Part shown: positions 1-6,425 of the stretch, piece by piece
Position numbering within the stretch: position 1 is the stretch's first letter
Layout of the letters: each line of letters starts with the position of its first letter
Assembly (NCBI GenBank): GCA_964561705.1
Contig: CAZLQJ010000081.1
Location: 1 to 6,480 of the forward strand
DNA: 6,480 nucleotides
From: HGM12587 sp964561705
GTDB taxonomy: Bacteria > Bacillota > Clostridia > Lachnospirales > Lachnospiraceae
Direction of reading: 5' to 3'
Notes under the pieces: model-generated
The model's database searches: none
Told to the model about the DNA's origin: nothing
What the model saw: the letters and a program-made list of their open reading frames with translations, nothing else
Made by a program: the position numbers and the translations under genes

Positions 1-1825
1 AAAAACATGGAAAAAATCAATTGCCATGGCATGTGCAGCAGCTATGGTAATGACATGCACAAATTGGCCGGTGATGAATGCAGAGGCCAGAACAGTTACT
101 AGCGAATGGATTACTACAAAAAATCACTTAGATGTGCAATTGTCTGTTAGATATAATGGGGAGAATGATTTTGGCTCTTATTCAGGTAATTTGAATAATC
201 TTTTTGATGGAAATGTGAGTACAAATGCATATTACTATGGTAATAACTTATCTGGTGACAGGATTTGTAAAGACGACTATATTCAAGTAAGCTTTAAAAC
301 ACCTATTACATTTAAAGGAATATCTTTTACAGCGCCAGCAGGAATTAATGAAGGTGGAGACTGGTACAGTAGTGCAAAATTAGAGTACACAACAGATGGA
401 AGTACCTGGAATTCTTTAACTACCTTTGATACATTTGCATTAACCTATGCATATCAGCAAACAGATGGTGTAATAGAAAATGTTTCAGCTGTTAGACTAA
501 CCGATACAGAAGATTTAGATGAAGCAGGAAGACAGAATTGGTTACAAATTGCTGAAATTGAAATTACAGCAACAGATAGACTTGCAATCACCCAGAAACC
601 TAAAAAAACCGTTTATAGAGTAGGTGAAGAGTTTGACAAAACAGGACTTTTAGTATCTTATTATGACACAAATGGAGATGCAACTACAGTTGATAATGTT
701 AATATTAGTGGTTTTGATACTTCTACTACAGGAACAAAAGAAATCACTATTGCATATGAAAATCACGAAACCACATTCAACATTAATGTAATAAATAGTG
801 GTGATGAATATCCTAGTGCCGCTCTTAAGTATGCTGTTAGTGAAGCCCAAGGTGGTCAGGGCGTTGCCTGTGCATTTGATAAAGATGCCGAAACAATTTG
901 GCACTCCAACTGGTATCCGACTGGTGAATCCTTTATCACCGATGGACATGTATGGATTGTTATGAAACTTGAAAATGAAGAAATAATAAATGCAGTAGAA
1001 TGGGATTCTCGTGTCGGAAATGGTGCGGTTACTTCTTACGAAATTTATGGCACAACCGATGATGTGGTTATCGACGAAACAACCAACACTACAACTCATT
1101 CCATATCCAATGCAGACAGTATCAACTGGGTTAAATTATCAGAAGGTACATGGACCAAAGATGCAGGAAAACATAGAGCAGATTTTCCAGCCACAAAATT
1201 AAAGGCAATCAAAGTTGTTCCAATGTCTTCAGAAGGTGCAGTAGAATATGCTGATGCAAACAGAAATAAATTTGTGTCTGTATCTGAAATTAGAGTAATG
1301 ACCGGAGCAGCTGAAGCAACATCTATGCTTTTAGGAAGTTCTTTAAGAATGGATTACCAGGATAAAACTGTTGAAGGATCAGACGTACCTGTAGGATATA
1401 CCAGAACAGGACTTCGTTTTGGATACAGCATTCCTAAAATGCTTAATGAAATGGAAGTTGCTGATTGGGACTGGGAATATGGTTTAAGTGAAGAGGCACT
1501 GAAAACTACAGCTTTTGAAGAAATGCCAAAATATGTTGTAGATAAAACAACAGGTAATTATATTTCAAATTTAGTAATTGGTGGTACATCTGTAGATAAA
1601 GCAATCAAGGATGAATACTATAATACTGCTTATTTTTCACGTATCAAAGTTACCTATGGTGATCCAAATGGAATTTATACAACTATTTATGGCACTTTAA
1701 CCAGCGATACCGTATATGAATACGCAACAAGAGCTTCTGCTGATACAACCGGCAAAGTAGATGCGAATGTAAAAACATTTGCAGAAGGTATCAAAGCAGC
1801 ATGGGAAACAGTGTCAAATAACTAA
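1..1825 (+). CDS. Secreted discoidin/Ig-like surface protein, 5' end cut by window edge
   Basis: This is a large exported protein, probably for binding carbohydrate or host surfaces; no catalytic motif is seen. The frame is open to the window edge and base 1 is the third base of a codon. Bases 2-25 encode KTWKKSIA before the ATG at 26, matching the MRKTWKK start of the paralogue at 2375-4777. The real start is therefore probably ATGAG just outside, giving about 609 residues. Counting from the Met at 26: signal peptide to about residue 20 (AEA cleavage motif), F5/8 type C-like domain 33-180, Big_3-type Ig-like domain 187-256 (GEEFDKTGLLV), second F5/8 type C domain 262-426 (WHSNW 292-296), and an unnamed C-terminal module 436-599 shared with the paralogue. 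There is no LPXTG signal or C-terminal membrane helix, so it is released or held non-covalently. A peptide gene follows 15 bp after the stop. The domain family is secure; the ligand is unknown. Confidence 0.9.
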   Translation, partial: KTWKKSIAMACAAAMVMTCTNWPVMNAEARTVTSEWITTKNHLDVQLSVRYNGENDFGSYSGNLNNLFDGNVSTNAYYYGNNLSGDRICKDDYIQVSFKTPITFKGISFTAPAGINEGGDWYSSAKLEYTTDGSTWNSLTTFDTFALTYAYQQTDGVIENVSAVRLTDTEDLDEAGRQNWLQIAEIEITATDRLAITQKPKKTVYRVGEEFDKTGLLVSYYDTNGDATTVDNVNISGFDTSTTGTKEITIAYENHETTFNINVINSGDEYPSAALKYAVSEAQGGQGVACAFDKDAETIWHSNWYPTGESFITDGHVWIVMKLENEEIINAVEWDSRVGNGAVTSYEIYGTTDDVVIDETTNTTTHSISNADSINWVKLSEGTWTKDAGKHRADFPATKLKAIKVVPMSSEGAVEYADANRNKFVSVSEIRVMTGAAEATSMLLGSSLRMDYQDKTVEGSDVPVGYTRTGLRFGYSIPKMLNEMEVADWDWEYGLSEEALKTTAFEEMPKYVVDKTTGNYISNLVIGGTSVDKAIKDEYYNTAYFSRIKVTYGDPNGIYTTIYGTLTSDTVYEYATRASADTTGKVDANVKTFAEGIKAAWETVSNN

Positions 1826-1840
1826 TTGAAGGAGGCAATC

Positions 1841-1960
1841 ATGAAAAAGTTAGTATATTCAGAACCAGATATGGAATTGATTATGATGGCTGTTGAAGAT
1901 GTTATCATGGCAAGTGGTGGTGACAATAACGTGGATGATCCACATCTCCTTGGAGAATAA
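1841..1960 (+). CDS. Small precursor-like peptide, 39 aa (peptide A)
   Basis: This short gene encodes a 39-residue peptide and has a strong ribosome binding site, GAAGGAGG, ending 6-7 bases before the ATG. It lies 15 bp downstream of the discoidin gene in the same direction, so the two are probably co-transcribed. The sequence starts MKKLVYSEPDMELI and continues to DVIMAS at residues 20-25, then has a polar, acidic tail ending in LLGE. Y6, P9, E12, L13, D20, I22, M23 and S25 are identical in the two peptides encoded on the opposite strand at 2011-2139 and 2227-2349. A conserved first part with a variable tail recalls leader/core organisation in ribosomal peptide precursors. However, it has no Cys, no GG cleavage site before the tail and no neighbouring maturation enzyme. 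Short proteins with a Y-x-x-P-x-x-E start are common in gut Firmicutes and Bacteroidetes and mostly uncharacterised. No function is assigned. Confidence 0.85.
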   Translation: MKKLVYSEPDMELIMMAVEDVIMASGGDNNVDDPHLLGE

Positions 1961-1978
1961 TCCATATATTTAATAAAA

Positions 1979-2003
1979 GGGCGTGTGAAATTGTCACACG
2001 CCC
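1979..2003. terminator. Bidirectional intrinsic terminator
   Basis: A perfect 10-bp inverted repeat, GGGCGTGTGA with TCACACGCCC, closes a 5-nt loop. On the plus strand it is followed by a pyrimidine-rich run (CTTCTTTCT). On the minus strand it is followed by TTTTATTA. It lies 18 bp after the stop of the rightward peptide gene and 7 bp after the stop of the leftward peptide gene, so it probably ends both converging transcripts. Confidence 0.88.
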
Positions 2004-2010
2004 CTTCTTT

Positions 2011-2139
2011 CTATCTTCCGCCAGGTAACCAGGTGCCTTCATCAGGGCTTCCTACCTGAGTTCCACTGATCATGATGATATCTGAGGTATCTACTTCTAC
2101 CAATTCAAAATCAGGGTATTCATATTCCATATGATTCAT
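2011..2139 (-). CDS. Small precursor-like peptide, 42 aa (peptide C)
   Basis: This is the last gene of the leftward unit and encodes 42 residues. The ATG at 2139-2137 is preceded by GAGGAGG (2155-2149 on the minus strand) with a 9-nt spacer, which supports this start over the in-frame ATG three codons later. It reads MNHMEYEYPDFELV with DIIMIS at residues 20-25, and its tail ends TWLPGGR. It keeps Y6, P9, E12, L13, D20, I22, M23 and S25 of the other two peptides with no gaps, although overall similarity is low. The tail differs completely from the others, with a Trp and a C-terminal GGR. It is separated from peptide B by 87 bp holding a hairpin, so it may be expressed at a different level. 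Its function is unknown; three in-register copies make a chance reading frame unlikely. Confidence 0.82.
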   Translation of the reverse strand: MNHMEYEYPDFELVEVDTSDIIMISGTQVGSPDEGTWLPGGR

Positions 2140-2168
2140 CAAAAATATCCTCCTCATGCATATAAATG

Positions 2169-2209
2169 TGGAAAGAAGGCAGAAGGAATGAAGATCTGTC
2201 TTCTTTCCA
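2169..2209. repeat. Intercistronic hairpin between peptide genes
   Basis: An inverted repeat pairs 2169-2183 with 2195-2209 around an 11-nt loop. The arms contain GGAAAGAAG and CTTCTTTCC, followed inward by one mismatch (a G-U pair in plus-strand RNA, A-C in minus-strand RNA) and then CAGA with TCTG. In the leftward transcript it falls between peptide B and peptide C. The bases after it (ACATTTATA) do not make a clean U tract, so it is more likely an mRNA-stabilising, processing or partial-termination element than a full terminator. Confidence 0.6.
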
Positions 2210-2226
2210 ATTCAATCAAATATTAT

Positions 2227-2349
2227 TTAAGGTAATTGGCCAAAATCTACATCTGTATCTGATGGATTTGTATTACTAGCCATGATAACGTCTTTCAGAT
2301 CCAAATCAATCAGTTCAAAAGTTGGCTCGGTATAGTCAAATTTTTTCAT
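2227..2349 (-). CDS. Small precursor-like peptide, 40 aa (peptide B)
   Basis: This gene encodes 40 residues and begins 25 bp after the stop of the 800-residue surface protein on the same strand. GGAG lies about 10 nt before the ATG at 2349-2347. The peptide reads MKKFDYTEPTFELI, then DVIMAS at residues 20-25, then an acidic tail (NTNPSDTDVDFGQLP). It is the closest relative of peptide A, sharing MKK, Y6, E8-P9, E12-L13-I14 and D20 to S25. As on the other strand, it sits directly after a discoidin protein, so linkage of the peptide type with this surface-protein type occurs twice independently here. It may be a secreted, processed or signalling peptide, or a small partner of the large protein. 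It has no signal peptide, Cys or transmembrane segment. No function is assigned. Confidence 0.85.
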   Translation of the reverse strand: MKKFDYTEPTFELIDLDLKDVIMASNTNPSDTDVDFGQLP

Positions 2350-2374
2350 TTATTTATTCTCCAATTCTCTGAGA

Positions 2375-4777
2375 TTACTGCAGTTTTGCAAAAAGTTCGT
2401 CTACGAATTTCTTGTCAGCTTCTGTTAATCCAGTAGGATCTGAATGATAGCTTGTAACGACACTCTTCACAGAACGTGTTGCAACCGGAACATAGATTGT
2501 CATACTTTCACCTGTTGTTTCACTGGTGTATGTGATTTCAAGCTGTGTATAAATATCCTGTGCATAGTTGTCAGCAGTAATATTTGTAAATACAATATTC
2601 GAAGAAATTGTATTCGTTGCTTCATTTACAATCCATCCAGTAGGAGTTGTTTTGGTAGCAGCTGCCATAGTTTCGGCTGTTTTACCACATTTCCATCCCC
2701 AAGATGCATTGCCTTCTGTAACGTTTGCCTTCATTCCGTTGATTTCCATTGGGAATGTATACAGGAATTTAAGGCTTGCTTTTTCAGGATGGCCTTCCTG
2801 ATCAGTTCTGATTGTACCGCCACCAAAGTAATTTGCTTCAGTTGTTGCAGTCATTACATTAATTTCAGCCGCAGATGCCCATGTATTATTAGCGGTTCCA
2901 GAGTTTCCATAGCTAGCTTTAGCAACCAATTTTACAGCAGATAATTCCATGGCTGGAAATTCTGCCTTTTTCACTGTATTGTCATTTTTCCATGTACCGG
3001 AAGAAATTACAAACCATTCAGAACCATTTTTTGAACCATAGATTTCATAACTGGTAATACGACCATTATCCTGTTTTGGCTGATAGGTAACTGCATTAAC
3101 AATCGTTGGAGCCTGGAATTCCATTTTTACCCAACAGTCATCAATGCTATTTGCTGTACCAGTTACACCGCCACCCCAGTTAGAATGCCATTGTGTAGTT
3201 GAATCGTTATCAAATGCTTTTTCAATTACACCATCATCTACTGTTCCATGTTCACTTCCGGCTACTACATCTAATCCTGTCTGAGGATATACTTCGCCTG
3301 CTGTATAAGTTACGGATTTGATAAATCTGATTTCTGCTGCAGCTGCAAAATTATTTCCACCTTCAGCACCTACCAGTTTGATGCGTTTTACTTCTACCGG
3401 TGCGAAAAGTTCTTTTTGCCAGTTTCGATTTCTTTCTAAGACTGCATCATCTAAAATCTGAGTCCAGTCATCACCAGTTTCAGATGCACTATAGTACAAG
3501 TCGTATTTAGTGAGAATACCATTGTTACTATCAACAAGTGCACGGTGTAAGAAGCGGATACCTGAGATCGTTGTTGGATTTTCAAGTGTGAAGATGATAT
3601 ATTCCTGGTCAACACCACCATCAGAATGCCACCATGTACCAATATTACCATCTAAGGTGAAATTAGGATTACCTTCACCACTGATTGGAGCATCATAAAT
3701 AGTACCTGAAGTTGCACTCATCTGATCTACAGGAACCTCGTCCATCTTTTGTACAACTACGTTAAAGTTTGCTTCAAAAGTCAGACCGTCGACGGTATAG
3801 GAAACTTTACCTGTAGAAGCTCCGATGTTTGATGTTCCAGGTACAGTAACGTTATAAGCACTTTCGTCTAATTCAACGCTTGTGTTATCATCATAATTAC
3901 ATGTTACTGTAATATTGGATTTATCAAACGAACTACCTCTTACAACTGATTTCTTTGAATTTTCAACTGTGATTCCTGTTTCTAATTTTTCTTTAACAGT
4001 TACATTCCATTCTTCAGTTCCGGCAGTAATTGTTGCAGTTCCGGCAGTCTGTCCTGCAGTGATCACTACATCTGTATGAGCCTTTTTGACAATTTTGGTG
4101 CAATTGACTTTGCTGTTATTGCCGCCAGCGTAAAAGAATGCATAACCTGCATTAACCGGATATGCAATGACATAAGTTTTGCCTGTCTGCAGTTCTGTAG
4201 CTACTTTCCATCCTGTAAGGACTTCTGTATCGCCTTCTTCTGCTACTTCTAATAAAGTAAGGTTGTACATATTACTATCCGCAGAACTACCCAAATCAAA
4301 CTGATCAGCATTGTAATTATATGCAAGATAACGATAAGCGTTATCGCCTGTCTGATGGCGGATTTGGAAAGTATCATCAGTATTTTTTGTTACAATAATA
4401 CTGTTGTTTGTGGTATCTGCTGCACAGAAATTACTTCCATTTGGCATCAGATAATTGCTTCCATTTACTGCTGTCCATGTATTTTCAGCATCTTCTACCT
4501 TTGTAAATGTAAAAGCAGAGCCATCAAGAGTCACTGAAGTATTTTCAGCTGTACCGCCTTTATCAAATACTGCATCTGGCTTATAGGTATTCGTAACTGT
4601 TACGATATCACTATCGCTTGTTGCGGTCACATTTCCTAAAACCTGTTCCGTGGTAGAGTTTCCTTTTCCCAATCTGAGTTCTTTAGATGCAGCATCAACA
4701 TCCAATGAATGCGGCACACTAACGAACATTGCAGCAGCAAAGGCAAGTGCTGCCACTTTTTTCCATGTTTTTCTCAT
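2375..4777 (-). CDS. Secreted discoidin/Ig-like surface protein, 800 aa
   Basis: This is a large exported multidomain protein, likely an adhesin or glycan-binding surface protein. The start at 4777 is chosen over the ATG at 4813 because AAAGGAGAG lies just before it and MRKTWKK begins a typical signal peptide (residues 1-29, VDA cleavage region). Domains: an unassigned beta-rich N-terminal region at about 31-265 (FTFTKVEDAENTW near 89-101), a Big_3-type Ig-like domain at 267-343, F5/8 type C domains at about 350-488 (WWHS 382-385) and 496-643 (WHSNW 530-534), and a C-terminal module at 650-800. The last two parts match the paralogue at 1-1825 (shared WHSNW, TSYEIYG, GTW, FPA and EI.VMT). No catalytic residues, LPXTG or anchor helix are visible. 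Two peptide genes follow. A promoter at 4994-5022 inside a probable invertible segment reads into it, so phase-variable expression is inferred. The ligand is unknown. Confidence 0.92.
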   Translation of the reverse strand: MRKTWKKVAALAFAAAMFVSVPHSLDVDAASKELRLGKGNSTTEQVLGNVTATSDSDIVTVTNTYKPDAVFDKGGTAENTSVTLDGSAFTFTKVEDAENTWTAVNGSNYLMPNGSNFCAADTTNNSIIVTKNTDDTFQIRHQTGDNAYRYLAYNYNADQFDLGSSADSNMYNLTLLEVAEEGDTEVLTGWKVATELQTGKTYVIAYPVNAGYAFFYAGGNNSKVNCTKIVKKAHTDVVITAGQTAGTATITAGTEEWNVTVKEKLETGITVENSKKSVVRGSSFDKSNITVTCNYDDNTSVELDESAYNVTVPGTSNIGASTGKVSYTVDGLTFEANFNVVVQKMDEVPVDQMSATSGTIYDAPISGEGNPNFTLDGNIGTWWHSDGGVDQEYIIFTLENPTTISGIRFLHRALVDSNNGILTKYDLYYSASETGDDWTQILDDAVLERNRNWQKELFAPVEVKRIKLVGAEGGNNFAAAAEIRFIKSVTYTAGEVYPQTGLDVVAGSEHGTVDDGVIEKAFDNDSTTQWHSNWGGGVTGTANSIDDCWVKMEFQAPTIVNAVTYQPKQDNGRITSYEIYGSKNGSEWFVISSGTWKNDNTVKKAEFPAMELSAVKLVAKASYGNSGTANNTWASAAEINVMTATTEANYFGGGTIRTDQEGHPEKASLKFLYTFPMEINGMKANVTEGNASWGWKCGKTAETMAAATKTTPTGWIVNEATNTISSNIVFTNITADNYAQDIYTQLEITYTSETTGESMTIYVPVATRSVKSVVTSYHSDPTGLTEADKKFVDELFAKLQ

Positions 4778-4783
4778 GTTTTT

Positions 4784-4792
4784 CTCTCCTTT
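4784..4792 (-). promoter_or_regulatory. Ribosome binding site deciding the surface-protein start
   Basis: The minus strand reads AAAGGAGAG here, 6 nt before the ATG at 4777-4775. The alternative in-frame ATG at 4813 has only a weak GTAGGA upstream and would add 12 charged residues (MKNDKIRKGEKN) before the signal peptide. The start at 4777 is therefore preferred. The same start region, MRKTWKK, is inferred for the paralogue at the left window edge. Confidence 0.85.
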
Positions 4793-4940
4793 TCTTATTT
4801 TGTCATTTTTCATAAATCCTACATTTCAAAAAACATCTCTATTTTGTTTTTCCCCCTAAGCCTCCTTTGTGTTCATGTTTCGATCAGGACAGTTTGCCCA
4901 TCCTACATAGATATCTTTCGTTTCTGGTTAATGGAATTTC

Positions 4941-4965
4941 TTCGTAGAGTATTCCCATTGACGAA
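4941..4965 (+). repeat. Left recombination site (inverted repeat L)
   Basis: This 25-bp site consists of arm TTCGTAGA, 9-bp middle GTATTCCCA and arm TTGACGAA. Its sequence equals the reverse complement of 6427-6451 at 21 of 25 positions. The outer arm (TTCGTAGA) is identical in both sites, and differences lie in the middle (2) and inner arm (2). Two inverted half-sites around a short spacer are the usual core-site layout for tyrosine recombinases. The site lies between the leftward promoter and the surface-protein gene, the position needed for a promoter switch. Confidence 0.8.
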
Positions 4966-4993
4966 CAAGAAAAACGTAAGACATTCTATTAGA

Positions 4994-5022
4994 ATTGTAC
5001 TCAGAGTTGACGGATTTGTCAA
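4994..5022 (-). promoter_or_regulatory. Near-consensus sigma-A promoter pointing left
   Basis: On the minus strand there is a perfect -35 box TTGACA (5022-5017), a 17-nt spacer and a -10 box TACAAT (4999-4994), one base from TATAAT. The DNA just upstream is very A/T-rich, as in an UP element. The expected start is near 4987. Downstream are inversion site L and then the 800-residue surface-protein gene, with no terminator between. The -35 box overlaps an inverted repeat, TTGAC-6-GTCAA (5007-5022), whose left arm also forms a CCGTCA motif on the minus strand. Confidence 0.8.
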
Positions 5023-5042
5023 TTTTAAAACAATATTTTTCC

Positions 5043-5071
5043 AAAAAAATGAAAAAAATGTTTAAAAAAAA
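5043..5071. other. Phased A-tracts, likely bent DNA
   Basis: Three runs of 7, 7 and 8 adenines (5043-5049, 5052-5058, 5064-5071) have centres 9 and 12.5 bp apart, about one per helical turn. Such phasing bends DNA intrinsically. The tract lies just upstream of the leftward promoter and between it and the recombinase gene, where bending could aid promoter strength or the recombination complex. No gene is present in the interval 4966-5182. Confidence 0.55.
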
Positions 5072-5127
5072 GCAATTTTACGATTTTCAGACGGCAATTT
5101 TTCTAAAATAGATCCTTATATTTTTTT

Positions 5128-5150
5128 ATTTACCGTCATTTTATCCGTCA
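5128..5150 (+). repeat. Candidate recombinase arm-type repeats, left side
   Basis: CCGTCA occurs twice 12 bp apart (5133-5138 and 5145-5150), just before the recombinase gene. The 12-mer ATTTACCGTCAT at 5128-5139 is repeated exactly at 6375-6386 near the right end. One inverted copy lies at 5008-5013 in the promoter. Many tyrosine recombinases bind accessory direct repeats of this kind through an N-terminal domain. The position before the recombinase start also allows autoregulation. The role is inferred. Confidence 0.5.
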
Positions 5151-5182
5151 ACCATTCTATCATATACAGAAAGGATTATATT

Positions 5183-6325
5183 ATGGCAAGAACAGGCGAA
5201 AACATTTACAAAAGAAAAGACGGGAGGTGGGAAGCTAGATATATTTTTGAATATGATGGCAACGGAAAAGCCAAATATCGCTACCTCTATTCCAAAACCT
5301 ATTCCGAGGTCAAAGCAAAACTTCTAAAGGCCCAAAGCGATAGATTACATCATATACCGCAAAAATGTAAATCAGATCTTCTATATTCATATTGGCTGGA
5401 TGAATGGTTGCACCGGAAACGAATGATCGTAAAGGAATCTACCTATATCCGTTATAAAAATACCATTGAAAACCATATCCGACCGGAACTTGGTAAATAT
5501 CCGATCAGTCGGATCAGCACCCCTTTAATGGAACAATTTATTTCCAGAAAATTTCAATACGGCAGAATTGACCGTCATGGCGGACTCTCTGCGAAAAGCA
5601 TGGCGGATCTTTTGGTTATCATAAAAGAAACTTTTAAATATGCCCAGTCATCCGGAGAAATCATTGTTTGCAGCTTTGATCATATGACATTCAAAAGAAT
5701 CCCCCGTGAAATGCGTGTCTTAAGTCTGCGGGAAGAACAACTGCTCCTCTCCGTCCTTTTGGATGATCCAGACAGATACAAACTGGGCGTTTTTATCTGT
5801 CTGTATACTGGCATAAGAATTGGTGAACTCTGTGCGCTCCAATGGAAAGACATTTCCTTCGAGGACAAAACACTCAAAGTCGAAAAAACACTCCAACGAT
5901 TACAGCATGATAATGAATTGACCATTCCAAGAACACATATTGTCATCACCGAGCCGAAAAGCCATTCCGCAATACGCACGATCCCACTGCCGGATTTTGT
6001 TTTAGAATTGCTTGAACCATTTTATACATCTGAAAATACACCCATTCTTTCTAGTCAATGTGATATTTTCATAGAACCCCGTACAATGCAAAACAGGTTC
6101 AAAACATATCTCAAAAAAGCCGGAATCGAAGACGCAAATTTTCATGCTCTGCGTCACACATTTGCAACAAGATGCGTTGAATCGGGTTTTGATGTTAAAA
6201 CACTCAGTGAAATATTAGGGCACTCCAGCGTAAAACTTACACTTGACAAATATGTCCACTCTTCTATGCAGTTAAAACGAACAAATATGGAAAAACTCCA
6301 AATGGCTATCATCCGTAAACATTAA
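5183..6325 (+). CDS. Tyrosine recombinase/integrase, 380 aa
   Basis: This is a site-specific recombinase that cuts and rejoins DNA through a covalent phosphotyrosine. The start ATG at 5183 follows AGAAAGGA with a 7-nt spacer. Residues 1-50 form an N-terminal arm-binding-like domain (IYKRKDGRWEARY, as in Tn916-type integrases), residues 65-160 the SAM-like core-binding domain, and about 175-375 the catalytic domain. The active-site set is complete: R212 (TGIRIGE), a Lys near K259, H321 and R324 (HALRH), H347 (GHSS) and Y357 (DKYVH). The length of 380 fits integrases of this class. It lies alone between inverted sites L and R and reads right, away from the surface operon, with no excisionase or conjugation gene beside it. 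Flipping the adjacent promoter is the likely role (inference). Alternatively it is the integrase of an element whose rest lies outside the window. No clear terminator follows. Confidence 0.93.
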   Translation: MARTGENIYKRKDGRWEARYIFEYDGNGKAKYRYLYSKTYSEVKAKLLKAQSDRLHHIPQKCKSDLLYSYWLDEWLHRKRMIVKESTYIRYKNTIENHIRPELGKYPISRISTPLMEQFISRKFQYGRIDRHGGLSAKSMADLLVIIKETFKYAQSSGEIIVCSFDHMTFKRIPREMRVLSLREEQLLLSVLLDDPDRYKLGVFICLYTGIRIGELCALQWKDISFEDKTLKVEKTLQRLQHDNELTIPRTHIVITEPKSHSAIRTIPLPDFVLELLEPFYTSENTPILSSQCDIFIEPRTMQNRFKTYLKKAGIEDANFHALRHTFATRCVESGFDVKTLSEILGHSSVKLTLDKYVHSSMQLKRTNMEKLQMAIIRKH

Positions 6326-6356
6326 CTCATGCGAACTGTGTCCATCCAAAGAAATT

Positions 6357-6386
6357 CCGTCAAAAACTGGTCAAATTTACCGTCAT
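6357..6386 (+). repeat. Candidate recombinase arm-type repeats, right side
   Basis: After the recombinase stop, CCGTCA appears at 6357-6362 and 6380-6385, with a degenerate copy (TGGTCA, 6368-6373) between them. GTCA therefore recurs at 11-12 bp spacing. The 12-mer ATTTACCGTCAT at 6375-6386 is identical to 5128-5139. The group sits 40-70 bp inside site R, consistent with accessory binding sites. The rest of 6326-6425 holds no gene and no convincing terminator. Confidence 0.5.
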
Positions 6387-6425
6387 CTCCTGCTTACACC
6401 GTAATTTTCAAGCATTTTCCAAACA

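Larger units (their letters stand above)
4778..4987 (-). promoter_or_regulatory. 5' leader of the surface-protein transcript, crossing the left inversion site
   Basis: If transcription begins about 7 nt after the TACAAT box at 4994-4999, the mRNA has a leader of about 210 nt. It crosses the left recombination site at 4941-4965, so its first 20-40 nt come from the invertible segment and the rest from the fixed flank. The leader contains a perfect AAAGGAGG (minus strand 4868-4861) that is not followed at normal distance by a start codon. No convincing riboswitch or attenuator fold and no credible upstream ORF was found. Confidence 0.5.

Noticed and set aside
650..1099. 149-codon open frame on the minus strand
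   Set aside because: It lies opposite the discoidin gene, has no ribosome binding site and gives an unlikely Ile/Cys-rich product; the plus-strand frame has recognisable domains.
1..1825. Lipoprotein signal around the Cys encoded near base 56
   Set aside because: VMTC is a poor lipobox, and an AEA signal peptidase I motif follows, as expected for an ordinary secreted protein.
2396..2407. TTCGTCTACGAA inside the surface-protein gene, including the 8-bp arm TCTACGAA
   Set aside because: It lacks the 9-bp spacer and second arm of the core sites and encodes the conserved FVDEL end, so a chance match is more likely.
4778..4813. Longer N-terminus for the 800-residue protein from ATG at 4813
   Set aside because: It would put 12 charged residues before the signal peptide; the ATG at 4777 has AAAGGAGAG and matches the paralogue start.
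4709..5065. 118-codon open frame on the plus strand
   Set aside because: It runs antisense to the signal peptide, leader, site L and promoter, and its Phe/Ser/His-rich product resembles no protein family.
5680..5979. 99-codon minus-strand frame inside the recombinase gene
   Set aside because: It is a shadow of a gene whose catalytic residues are all in the plus-strand frame.
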